This document shows positions 57,040 through 64,000 of a DNA stretch of 64,000 nucleotides, in pieces. Both the position numbers and the translations under genes were made by a program. Within the stretch, counting starts at the first letter, position 1. Every line of letters starts with the position of its first letter. This DNA is from Chryseobacterium luteum (GTDB lineage: Bacteria; Bacteroidota; Bacteroidia; Flavobacteriales; Weeksellaceae): the NCBI RefSeq assembly GCF_000737785.1, contig NZ_JPRO01000001.1, positions 434,001-498,000 on the forward strand, written 5' to 3'. Below the pieces are notes generated by a model. It searched no databases, was not told the DNA's origin, and was given only the letters and a program-made list of their open reading frames with translations.

Positions 57040-58086
57040 ATGCAGAACGGAAATTTCATAAAAGGACAGGGAGCGCAACGGAACGTTATTAATCGTTTCG
57101 AAAGGTATACGTATGAGCCTGAAGATGAAGATTTCGAAACTGTAAAAACCTCTTTTACGGAAGTTTTTCCGAAAACCATTGTGAATCAGGTAAAAAGCGA
57201 AGATCTTCCGATGGAATATTCCATGAATCCGTATCAGGGATGCGAACACGGATGCTCTTACTGTTTTGCAAGACCCACCCACGAATATTGGGGCTACAGT
57301 GCCGGAATTGATTTTGAAAGAAAGATCATGGTGAAGAAAAATGCTCCTGAACTATTGGAGAAATTTTTTCAGAAAAGAGGCTATAAACCTGCATCCATTC
57401 TTCTCTCTGGAAATACGGACTGCTATCAGCCTGCAGAAAGGCAGTTTGAGATCACCAGAAAGCTGCTTCAGGTCTGCCTGGAGTATAGACACCCTGTCAA
57501 TATTCTGACAAAAAATGCGCTTGTTCTCAGGGATCTTGATATTTTAAAGCCTATGGCAGAGCAGAATCTGGTATCTGTGTCTCTAAGTATTCCCACTATT
57601 AATGAAGATCTCAGGCGGAAAATGGAACCGCGTACAAGCTCAGCCCCGAATAAATTAAAGGCTGTAGAAATTCTCACAGAACATAAAATTCCCGTACATG
57701 TCATGGTAGCTCCGATCATTCCGGGATTGAACAGTGATGAGCCTTTAACTATTCTGAAAGCGATATCAGAGGCAGGAGCTTTAAGCTTCGGCTACACGCT
57801 GGTAAGACTGAATGACACGGTGGAGCCTGTTTTTGTCAATTGGATCGAGATGCATTTTCCGGACAGGGCACAGAAGGTTCTAAATCTTATCCGTTCCATG
57901 CGGGGCGGAAAACTCGGAGATAAAAGATATTTTGAACGACAGAGAGGAGAGGGTAATATCGCTGAAATGATTCATAATACATTTAAAATTGGAAGGAAGA
58001 AGTATTTTGAAGGAAAGGAATTTCCTAAGCTTTCCACGGCAAATTTTACAGGAACGAAAGATCAGCAGTTGCGGCTGTTTGATTAA
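57040..58086 (+). CDS. PA0069 family radical SAM protein
   Basis: This 348-aa protein carries the [4Fe-4S]/SAM motif as Cys68-x3-Cys72-x2-Cys75 in MNPYQGCEHGCSYCFARPTH. That is the variant spacing of the PA0069/Rv2578c family, related to spore photoproduct lyase. Later come SLSIPTINEDLRRKMEPR and VMVAPIIPGLN. The function is not established; DNA-repair-like chemistry has been suggested from similarity. It is a single gene convergent with two leader-peptide genes. Confidence 0.9.
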   Translation: MQNGNFIKGQGAQRNVINRFERYTYEPEDEDFETVKTSFTEVFPKTIVNQVKSEDLPMEYSMNPYQGCEHGCSYCFARPTHEYWGYSAGIDFERKIMVKKNAPELLEKFFQKRGYKPASILLSGNTDCYQPAERQFEITRKLLQVCLEYRHPVNILTKNALVLRDLDILKPMAEQNLVSVSLSIPTINEDLRRKMEPRTSSAPNKLKAVEILTEHKIPVHVMVAPIIPGLNSDEPLTILKAISEAGALSFGYTLVRLNDTVEPVFVNWIEMHFPDRAQKVLNLIRSMRGGKLGDKRYFERQRGEGNIAEMIHNTFKIGRKKYFEGKEFPKLSTANFTGTKDQQLRLFD

Positions 58087-58126
58087 TTTAAGATTTTACG
58101 GATTTGTATTTTGATAGGTAAAAGAA

Positions 58127-58153
58127 AACCACCCCAGAAGGATGGCTTTCACA
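58127..58153. terminator. Terminator between radical SAM gene and leader peptide A
   Basis: On the minus strand GAAAGCCATCC and GGGTGGTTTTC pair over 11 bp (two G-U) around a five-base loop and are followed by TTTT. It lies 18 bp past the stop of peptide A. Confidence 0.65.
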
Positions 58154-58170
58154 TATAGATCAGATTGTTT

Positions 58171-58341
58171 CTAATGAATAACAGGCTCTTCACCATCGGG
58201 GCAAATAAATTCATTGCGGCACAAGGCACGGTAAGTAATTCCATCACTGCATACATAAACACAGTCTCCGGGAAAAGGATAACTTATTCCTCCTGAAATA
58301 GTTTTCAGTTTGCTTTTATTCAATCTTTTTAAATTTTTCAT
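58171..58341 (-). CDS. Double-glycine leader, Cys-rich peptide A (bacteriocin-like, 56 aa)
   Basis: ATG 58341 to TAG 58171. The leader MKNLKRLNKSKLKTISGG is the Chryseobacterium-type double-glycine leader that a C39-peptidase ABC exporter would cut after GG. The predicted mature peptide has four Cys, with CVYVC and a closing FICPDGEEP. Family names in databases are bacteriocin-like protein or leader_Chryseo. A paralog lies 97 bp upstream. No exporter or modifying enzyme of a clear RiPP type is adjacent. Confidence 0.82.
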   Translation of the reverse strand: MKNLKRLNKSKLKTISGGISYPFPGDCVYVCSDGITYRALCRNEFICPDGEEPVIH

Positions 58342-58390
58342 ATTATTGGTAATTAAATGATAGTAGTGATTCTGGATTTTTAATAAGATA

Positions 58391-58416
58391 AAAACCGTTC
58401 CTTTTGGAGCGGTTTT
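58391..58416 (-). terminator. Terminator of leader peptide B gene
   Basis: An 11-bp stem (AAAACCGTTCC, loop TTTT, GGAGCGGTTTT on the plus strand; one non-Watson-Crick pair) has T-rich flanks on both sides, 22 bp past the stop of peptide B. Confidence 0.7.
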
Positions 58417-58438
58417 TTATTCGGTCTGATTTTCAATC

Positions 58439-58600
58439 TTACATACTGGTATCCGGGCATGTGAAATCATCACTACAGGTGGCGCAAACTACGGTGCCGT
58501 TGCAGTAATACATGCAGAATTGAGGTTCCGGAAGTTTAACTCCTCCTGCTCCGGAGATGCTTTTTAACTGGCCTTTGTTTAGTTTTTTTAGATTTTTCAT
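58439..58600 (-). CDS. Double-glycine leader, Cys-rich peptide B (53 aa)
   Basis: ATG 58600 to TAA 58439. The leader MKNLKKLNKGQLKSISGAGG is close to that of peptide A, with an extra Ala-Gly before the cut. The core has five Cys (FCMYYC, VVCATC, FTCPD). It shares CxYxC and FxCPD with peptide A, so the two are paralogs with separate terminators and probably separate promoters. The likely fate is export after leader cleavage; activity unknown. Confidence 0.82.
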   Translation of the reverse strand: MKNLKKLNKGQLKSISGAGGVKLPEPQFCMYYCNGTVVCATCSDDFTCPDTSM

Positions 58601-58722
58601 ATTGTTTTAATTAAAAATTTGATAGTAACGTAAAGTTAATTAAAATATTTTAACTAAAACAAGATATGGTAGGCTTTGCTGTTAAATTTTTAAGGAGAAA
58701 AAAAATATCTGTATTAAAAATT

Positions 58723-58794
58723 AAAGTCAATAATTGATCTGAAAGTTGTGGCTACCTATTGATAACCACAACTTTCAGATCAATTATTGACTTT
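58723..58794 (-). terminator. 29-bp perfect hairpin after the oxygenase gene
   Basis: Bases 58723-58751 are exactly complementary to 58766-58794, with a 14-base loop. On the minus strand it begins 8 bp past the stop of the oxygenase gene and ends in an AT-rich stretch, so it can act as a terminator. It is far longer and more perfect than other terminators here, and its sequence is not GC-rich. Confidence 0.75.
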
Positions 58795-58801
58795 TTTATT
58801 G

Positions 58802-59752
58802 TTACTTTTTGATAAGTCCTAATTCTATCAGTCTTTCATGTAAAAATTCTCCTGCGGTAGTATCTTCATACAGCTTCGGATTGTTTTCATCAATACAGTT
58901 TTCAAGAGCGTTGAGTGACATTTCACTCACCGGATGCATAAAGAATGGAATAGAGTATCTTGAAGTTCCCCATAATTCTCTTGGTGGGTTAACCACTCTG
59001 TGAATGGTAGATTTCAGCTTGTTGTTGGTATGTCTTGATAACATATCTCCGACATTAATCATTAATTCGTCCGGTTCTGCAATGGCATCAATCCATTCTC
59101 CGTTGTGGTTTTGTACCTGAAGGCCTTTTCCCTGAGAACCCATCAACAGAGTGATCAGATTAATGTCTCCATGCGCCGCAGCTCTTACCGCATCATCCGG
59201 CTCCTGGGTAATTGGCGGATAGTGAATAGGTCTTAAAATAGAGTTTCCTTCAGCGATCTTGTTGTCAAAATAAAACTCATCTAAGCCAAGATACAGAGCT
59301 AAAGCTCTTAATACATACTGGCCTGTTTTCTCAAGCATCTGATAGGCTTCTTTACCTACTTTGTTGAATTTCGGGAGTTCTTCAACGATCACATTATCAG
59401 GATATTCGGATTTGTATTTTGAATCATCAGACACGTACTGTCCGAAATGCCAGAACTCTTTTAAATCTCCCTTTTTAAAACCTTTTGCAGTTTCTTTACC
59501 GAATCCTACGTAACCTCTCTGGCCACCGATTCCTGGAATTTCATACTTCTGCTTGGTTTCTGTTGGAAGTTCAAAAAAGTTTTTCACCTCTCCATACAAT
59601 TCACTCACAAGCTTATCGTCAAGGAAATGTCCTTTTAAGGCCACAAAACCAATTTCTTCATAAGCTTTTCCGATTTCATTTACAAATTTCTGTTTGCGTT
59701 CCGGGTCACCCGAAAGGAAATCACGCAGGTCTACACTAGGTATTTTATCCAT
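58802..59752 (-). CDS. Isopenicillin N synthase-like 2OG-Fe(II) oxygenase
   Basis: This 316-aa cytoplasmic enzyme has an N-terminal DIOX_N domain (PSVDLRDFLSGD and YEEIGFVALKGH) and a jelly-roll core. The iron triad is His-x-Asp in AAHGDINLITLLMG and a distal His in STIHRVVNPP; the 2-oxoglutarate Arg-x-Ser is in SRYSIPFF. The family hydroxylates or desaturates small molecules; the substrate is unknown. It is a single gene with an unusually long perfect hairpin at its 3' end. Confidence 0.92.
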   Translation of the reverse strand: MDKIPSVDLRDFLSGDPERKQKFVNEIGKAYEEIGFVALKGHFLDDKLVSELYGEVKNFFELPTETKQKYEIPGIGGQRGYVGFGKETAKGFKKGDLKEFWHFGQYVSDDSKYKSEYPDNVIVEELPKFNKVGKEAYQMLEKTGQYVLRALALYLGLDEFYFDNKIAEGNSILRPIHYPPITQEPDDAVRAAAHGDINLITLLMGSQGKGLQVQNHNGEWIDAIAEPDELMINVGDMLSRHTNNKLKSTIHRVVNPPRELWGTSRYSIPFFMHPVSEMSLNALENCIDENNPKLYEDTTAGEFLHERLIELGLIKK

Positions 59753-60027
59753 TTTAGAAATTTTACGTGATGCTAAAATACTGTTTTTTTGAATGATCTT
59801 AGAGCCTGTTTAAATTTTATTCAAATATTTTATATGTATTATCATGTGTTTTTCAAATACATTAAATCCAATAAATTGTTTATGAAGGAATCCTTTTTAA
59901 GAAATAAATATCAAAAATATTTTTTATAACTTCTTTAGTAAATTGATTGATGCTCTTCCTCAAAATGTTTTTTAGAAAAGCTCCTACTTTACTATCTTTC
60001 CCGATTTTTCATTCACTAAACAGGTGT

Positions 60028-60381
60028 TTATGTGTTTACTGGATCAAAAAAACCGTCTTGGTCTTCCTCTAATTGTAATAATTTATTTTTATCTTTTTTA
60101 TATAATTCAATATTCTCTTCAGTAGAAATAGCAGTCATCATTTTATATACATTTAATGTGTCTCTCTCAATAATTATTGGACCATTGCCTGCTAAAAAAT
60201 TAGAAAAATCTTCTTTAATATTTTTTACCTGCCAATAAAATACCCACCCAAAAGGATGATCTTCTGTAAGATGATCGTATATAACTACATCTGGCTCTCC
60301 TCTACCATTCCAGACTATTAAATTGTTTTGATAATCTACAAAACGTTGCATTTTTGCTCTTGCTTGTTCTTTTGTGTGCAT
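60028..60381 (-). CDS. Immunity protein 35/YrhB-like protein
   Basis: This 117-aa protein contains HPFGWVFYWQVK and FLAGNGPIIIERDTLNVY, the two hallmarks of the YrhB/Imm35 family of small cytoplasmic proteins found as immunity genes in polymorphic toxin loci. It lies downstream of the toxin-like genes at 60.6-63.4 kb on the same strand, about 210 bp past the terminator of the previous unit, fitting an orphan or second immunity gene. Confidence 0.8.
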   Translation of the reverse strand: MHTKEQARAKMQRFVDYQNNLIVWNGRGEPDVVIYDHLTEDHPFGWVFYWQVKNIKEDFSNFLAGNGPIIIERDTLNVYKMMTAISTEENIELYKKDKNKLLQLEEDQDGFFDPVNT

Positions 60382-60556
60382 AATATTTTCGTCATAATTT
60401 TAGTCAAATCTTTTTCTTTTCTCAAGCTTCTATATAGATATTAAATTCTGATTATGATACTTCTTCAGGGCTATCCGAAAAGGTCCTCTTAAAGATATTA
60501 AAACCAACTATACAAATTTTATTAAGTCACTTCATCGGTAAATTCTTTCTTAAAAT

Positions 60557-60584
60557 AAAAAAGCCGTTTCGATTACAAAACGGC
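60557..60584 (-). terminator. Terminator of the toxin-immunity unit
   Basis: GCCGTTT and AAACGGC (60563-60569 and 60578-60584) pair with an eight-base loop. On the minus strand they are followed by a run of six T, 9 bp past the stop at 60593. Confidence 0.75.
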
Positions 60585-60592
60585 GTATATTG

Positions 60593-61021
60593 TTATTCTT
60601 TATAAACATATTTTAACGGCTTATTAACAGCAGTATGCTCTTCAATTAACTTTTTGAAGCCTATTATACGGTTAATTAAACTATCAATTGGATTTAGTTT
60701 AGAATAAAGATAATAAGTTATCCCTTTATATTCAAACGGTTCACTTCCATATTGCTGTGGAAATCTTTTTCTTTTTTCCTCTTTGAATGGATCAAAATCT
60801 GGGTGTTTTAGTAATTCTTCTATTCTTGTATCTAAAGTTGGAAGAATTTCATGGAGCTCAGAAACTGTTATTCCAAAGTCTTGTTCCGCATCTATTCTTT
60901 GGAGAATATTATTTTTTAAATCAGAAGAAATATTTAGATTTAAAAAAGGTTCTTTTATAAAATCTAAAGTTGCACTAAAATTTCTTTTTTCATTGGTGTC
61001 AAATATTATATAAATTTTCAT
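60593..61021 (-). CDS. Putative immunity protein (unrecognised family)
   Basis: This 142-aa soluble, helical, charged protein has no motif that I recognise; it contains FGITVSELHEILPTLDTRIE and PFEYKGITYYLYSKLN. Its ATG overlaps the TGA of the toxin tail fragment (ATGA), the usual toxin-immunity arrangement, and it is the last gene before a terminator. The immunity role is inferred from position only. Confidence 0.65.
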   Translation of the reverse strand: MKIYIIFDTNEKRNFSATLDFIKEPFLNLNISSDLKNNILQRIDAEQDFGITVSELHEILPTLDTRIEELLKHPDFDPFKEEKRKRFPQQYGSEPFEYKGITYYLYSKLNPIDSLINRIIGFKKLIEEHTAVNKPLKYVYKE

Positions 61022-61290
61022 TGTTTTGATTGTTTTAAAATTACTATTACTGATTCTTTTGTCTCATACCCATCAATTTTTTGAAAGCCTCTTTTTTGCA
61101 TTGTTTTATAAAATCTTGTATTTTTAACAGCTTTTTCAAAATCATACGTTTCTTCAAACACTTCATAAAACTGCTTGTATCCTAAAGATTCTCCTCCCGG
61201 ATAATCAGACAATTGCTTCCATTCCACTTTTATCGTTTTTATTTTCCCCCCAAAATGGTTAAATGCTTCATCGGTAAATTTTTGTCCCAA
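61018..61290 (-). pseudogene. C-terminal toxin-module fragment
   Basis: The frame is open without ATG from 61368 (just after a TGA) to the TGA at 61018. The proposed TTG start at 61290 is weak. Upstream residues in this frame, GGELEFDFNTYG, continue smoothly into VKGLGQKFTDEAFNHFGG, a segment typical of C-terminal domains in Bacteroidota polymorphic toxins. It appears to be the 3' end of the toxin gene at 61323-63436, displaced by a -1 frame change. It overlaps the putative immunity gene by 4 bp. Confidence 0.6.
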
Positions 61291-61322
61291 TCCTTTTACT
61301 CCGTAAGTATTAAAATCAAATT

Positions 61323-61595
61323 CTAGTTCTCCACCCCATACTCTTGCAGAATTCTCCCAATAAATCTTTCATCGGCCACCTTCCAAATAATTTGGTCTTT
61401 ATATATTAATATCCTATACTTCAAACCTTTGTAGTAATGATATATACTTTTAAGCAGACCTGCTTTCTCAAAATCTGTAAGTGGTTCTATAAGCACACGT
61501 TGTATAAATTCTGCTGCTTTTGCTGGTGAAGCATAATATACTCTACTCAGAAAAGCTCCTGCTTCTGCTTCTGTACCTGTTTTACTATATGCCAT
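61323..61595 (-). pseudogene. Middle toxin-module fragment in shifted frame
   Basis: The frame gives 90 residues, starting MAYSKTGTEAEAGAFLSRVY and ending RFIGRILQEYGVEN. It overlaps the end of the 629-aa gene by 49 bp in the -1 frame, and its first codons read on naturally from the upstream VYYK. It ends in a TAG where the third frame takes over with GGELEFDF. Either the gene is broken by two frame changes, or ATG 61595 allows re-initiation as a separate toxin piece. Confidence 0.6.
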
Positions 61596-63436
61596 TTATA
61601 ATAAACCTCATAGAGATTATCTCCTGCTTTTCTTACAGTAATTTTTTTCTGAGTAAGATTTTTTATTATATACTCAAAATTTGCATCTGAAGAAGAAAAA
61701 AACTTTACTAATTTTCTTAGTAATCCATTTTTATCACCCACTAAAACCACTTCTTCTATTACATTACTGGGATTCCTCAGTTGATAAGCATCTAATTCTA
61801 TCACCAGTTTTTCCAGCTGTTGTGTAAAAATAAAATGATTTTCTTTTAAATTCTTGAGGCTTTTTATTTTGTCCAAAAGAACGGGCCCATGTGTTAAAAT
61901 TCCCTCAATCATCACCATACTTAAAATTCCTGCTCCTACCAAAGCATAAATGGTATCCCAGTTTTCTACAAACCATTTTCCGCCAGGTAGATCGGCTATC
62001 CATTTTTTTATATCCTCATTCATTAATGCTAAATCTATACTTGCCAAACCTATGTCTGCAATAGCCAATACAGAGAGGTTACCTGTAAGTCCCATGCTCA
62101 TAAATCCTGCTAGAATGGCCAAAATGTCTCCACCAATGCGGATGTTCTGCATGACTTCTGCCCATTCTTCCTCGTCTGCAATGGCTTTTATAAATAAAGC
62201 TGTTACCAGATTCGCTTTTTCCAGCGCTTTATCTGTAAAATGAACCAAATTCATAGGATGATAAAAATAACCAGGATCTATATTCTGAGTTATGATTTCT
62301 TCAGCCAGCGGATCTCCTTCTTTCGGGACCATTTTTACATTCCGCTTCACTTTTCTTTTCTGTCGCAGAAAGACGGCGTCTTTATAATCGAAATCCCAAT
62401 CCAAACTCTCAATTCCATTGATGGTATTCAGGGTGTCGTTCAATTCCAGAATATTACTTTCTATAAAATAACCGTTACCATTTAAAAGTGCATTTTTAGT
62501 TATTTTGCTTTTAGAATTGACATCTCTTTGGGCAAATACATTCAGTACAGAAGTAAAAAGAATACGGTTGGATTTAAGCTGCCCCAATACTTCTGAATGT
62601 CCATCCAGATTATCATAAATTTCGGTAAGCAAATTGGGATTTTCCCAAAAATAATCCACTGCTTCCTGAAATTTTCTAAACATCCCCATTACTTTTATTA
62701 AAAGTGAAGTAGTGTCTTTTGTCCAGCTAAACCATCCTGTATCATCCTCTTTTGCTAATATTTTCAGATGATTTACCACTACATTGGTAGGGAGATGTAT
62801 TTTTATAATAAAACTGGGTGGCATATCTCCATATACTTTGTATAAATCATCTGCTCGGCCAGAGCCTTCTAAAAAATGGGTAAATTCCCTGATGAAAAAT
62901 GATGAGGCATCATAATCTGTTTCCACATTTCCATAGCCCAGATAGAGTAAAAGATTTTTGAATTCCACAAAAGAATGTGTTCTCAGCTCTACGGCATCCT
63001 GCATAGTGTCTTCGTAACGCAATGTAAGGGTATAAGTAAGCCTGTTATTTTCATCAAAAAATATTTCCATGCGGGGTTTATCTAATCCCAGGCTTTGAGA
63101 AACTTTTACCATCCCGTTTTTGAGATAAATCTTGGCGGAAACTCCAATGTGTTTTTCTCCATCCATGATATAGGTTTGAGCTATATCCTGAAAATATTCT
63201 TTGAATACATATTGCATTTCCCCTCCTTTTCCTCCGCTATAGCTATATTTTATATCTTCCAGTAATTTGGTTAGGTTAATGTATTCATCATCTTTGGTTT
63301 CTGTTTTTTCTGAATTCTGTATTCCTGAAAGTCCTTGCAAAGGATTTCTATTTCCCTTAAACCCTTTGCTTACCTCTTCGAAAGACAAAATTTTAAAACC
63401 CGATAAATCCTCGAATTCGTCGTCAATTTTTTTCAT
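61547..63436 (-). CDS. Polymorphic toxin-like protein, N-terminal and central part
   Basis: This 629-aa protein has a soluble N-terminal region and no signal peptide. Residues 430-520 form two hydrophobic blocks (ILAILAGFMSMGLTGNLSVL and YALVGAGILSMVMIEGIL), like the membrane/translocation segment of Bacteroidota effector toxins. It ends VRKAGDNLYEVYYKWHIVKQ; the final ~20 residues look like out-of-frame sequence, because the natural continuation is in the -1 frame at 61595. Immunity-type genes follow. The delivery system is not in the window. Confidence 0.7.
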   Translation of the reverse strand: MKKIDDEFEDLSGFKILSFEEVSKGFKGNRNPLQGLSGIQNSEKTETKDDEYINLTKLLEDIKYSYSGGKGGEMQYVFKEYFQDIAQTYIMDGEKHIGVSAKIYLKNGMVKVSQSLGLDKPRMEIFFDENNRLTYTLTLRYEDTMQDAVELRTHSFVEFKNLLLYLGYGNVETDYDASSFFIREFTHFLEGSGRADDLYKVYGDMPPSFIIKIHLPTNVVVNHLKILAKEDDTGWFSWTKDTTSLLIKVMGMFRKFQEAVDYFWENPNLLTEIYDNLDGHSEVLGQLKSNRILFTSVLNVFAQRDVNSKSKITKNALLNGNGYFIESNILELNDTLNTINGIESLDWDFDYKDAVFLRQKRKVKRNVKMVPKEGDPLAEEIITQNIDPGYFYHPMNLVHFTDKALEKANLVTALFIKAIADEEEWAEVMQNIRIGGDILAILAGFMSMGLTGNLSVLAIADIGLASIDLALMNEDIKKWIADLPGGKWFVENWDTIYALVGAGILSMVMIEGILTHGPVLLDKIKSLKNLKENHFIFTQQLEKLVIELDAYQLRNPSNVIEEVVLVGDKNGLLRKLVKFFSSSDANFEYIIKNLTQKKITVRKAGDNLYEVYYKWHIVKQVQKQKQELF

Positions 63437-63552
63437 TTTCTTTGTGTTAGTTGTTCTGCTTGGTTTTACATTTGTTTTTTGTTTCTCTTACTCAAATGTA
63501 GCAACAAAACCTGACGTGTTAAAGTTTAGTTTAAGAAGTCAATAAAAACATT

Positions 63553-63560
63553 TAATTTTG
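63553..63560 (+). promoter_or_regulatory. -7 element of menD
   Basis: TAATTTTG matches TAnnTTTG and lies just four bases before ATG 63565, implying a nearly leaderless mRNA. Confidence 0.45.
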
Positions 63561-63564
63561 CTGT

Positions 63565-64000
63565 ATGAAAAAATATTCTTCTAAGAGAAGTATTCAGATA
63601 CTTGCCCATCTTCTTCAGCAGTACGGAATTTCAGATGTCATCATTTCCCCGGGATCTAGGAATGCCCCTCTGGCGATCCATTTTTCAGAAATTGATGCCT
63701 TCAACTGTTTCAGTATTGTTGATGAGAGAAGCGCTGCCTTTGTAGGAATAGGAATGGCTAAGAGTGAGAAAAAACCGGCAGTGATCACCTGTACCAGCGG
63801 TTCTGCCGCAGCCAATTATTATCCGGCGGTTACAGAAGCTTTTTACCAGAATGTTCCCCTTCTGATCCTGACAGCTGACCGACCTACGGATTTTGTGGAT
63901 ATTTTTGACGGACAGACCATCAGGCAGAAAGATATTTTTCATCAGCATTCTTATGGGGATTTCCAGCTTTTGGAAGACAGCAAAGAAAATGCAGAAGACA
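63565..64000 (+). CDS. menD: 2-succinyl-5-enolpyruvyl-6-hydroxy-3-cyclohexene-1-carboxylate synthase MenD, 5' part
   Basis: The window holds the first 145 residues; the gene runs off the end. MenD is the thiamine-diphosphate enzyme that adds succinyl semialdehyde to isochorismate in menaquinone synthesis. The N-terminus YGISDVIISPGSRNAPLAIH, the ThDP-type DERSAAFVGIGMAKS with its catalytic Glu, TCTSGSAAANYYPAVTEA and LTADRP are the family's signatures. Menaquinone is the respiratory quinone of Flavobacteriia. Confidence 0.95.
   Translation, partial: MKKYSSKRSIQILAHLLQQYGISDVIISPGSRNAPLAIHFSEIDAFNCFSIVDERSAAFVGIGMAKSEKKPAVITCTSGSAAANYYPAVTEAFYQNVPLLILTADRPTDFVDIFDGQTIRQKDIFHQHSYGDFQLLEDSKENAED

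Noticed and set aside
57040..58600. Radical SAM gene plus Cys-rich leader peptides as a RiPP cluster
   Set aside because: The enzyme belongs to the widespread PA0069 family, lacks a SPASM-type tail, and is convergent with the peptides, so adjacency is probably chance.

Overview
The window looks like chromosome from a Flavobacteriales bacterium, most likely Chryseobacterium or a close Weeksellaceae relative. The evidence is AT-rich DNA, promoters with the Bacteroidota TAnnTTTG -7 element and little Shine-Dalgarno signal, the mraZ-to-ftsZ gene order, MurE with a meso-DAP motif, tandem TonB receptor/PepSY pairs, and Chryseobacterium-type double-glycine leader peptides. I saw no rRNA, tRNA, CRISPR array, IS element or prophage.

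Layout: (1) 0-7.3 kb: two tandem endonuclease/exonuclease/phosphatase-fold genes (the first cut by the window edge), two small lipoproteins, a beta-lactamase-fold serine hydrolase, a LytS/LytTR two-component pair and a GH3-family protein. (2) 7.4-25.3 kb, minus strand: bacilliredoxin, YqeY-like protein, then the complete division and cell-wall cluster. In transcription order this is mraZ, rsmH, ftsL-like, ftsI, murE, mraY, murD, ftsW, murG, murC, ftsQ, ftsA, ftsZ. It is headed by a three-box MraZ operator, and several spacers hold imperfect AT-rich inverted repeats. (3) 25.5-27.4 kb, plus strand: alpha/beta hydrolase, engB and a GNAT acetyltransferase. (4) 27.5-33.5 kb, minus strand: a very compact ten-gene unit with its own promoter and terminator. 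It encodes a 49-aa Cys protein, YegP, an HsdR-N nuclease-like protein, a Cys-rich SH3 protein, a PH-SHOCT protein, TM2, a small membrane protein, a TerB-like protein, a coiled-coil membrane protein and a vWA-like lipoprotein. This is my best candidate for an undescribed system. (5) 33.6-38.5 kb: a TPR histidine kinase and response regulator, four paralogous 50-63-aa peptides (three directly behind msrA), and a divergent membrane-anchored putative regulator. (6) 38.8-46.7 kb: a ROK kinase lacking the usual zinc cysteines, and two receptor/PepSY iron-uptake pairs. (7) 46.9-58.1 kb: secA, DUF2795, a nucleotide-sugar epimerase, DUF389, DUF2797, an AsmA-like protein, small hypotheticals and a PA0069-type radical SAM enzyme. 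(8) 58.1-64 kb: two double-glycine leader Cys peptides, a 2OG-Fe(II) oxygenase with a 29-bp perfect hairpin at its 3' end, a frameshifted polymorphic-toxin locus with immunity-type genes, and the start of menD.

The dcw cluster makes and polymerises lipid II and builds the divisome. The receptor/PepSY operon takes up ferric siderophores. The accessory regions (ten-gene unit, four-peptide family, leader peptides, toxin locus) are where new biology is most likely. Functions given for them are inferences from domains and context.
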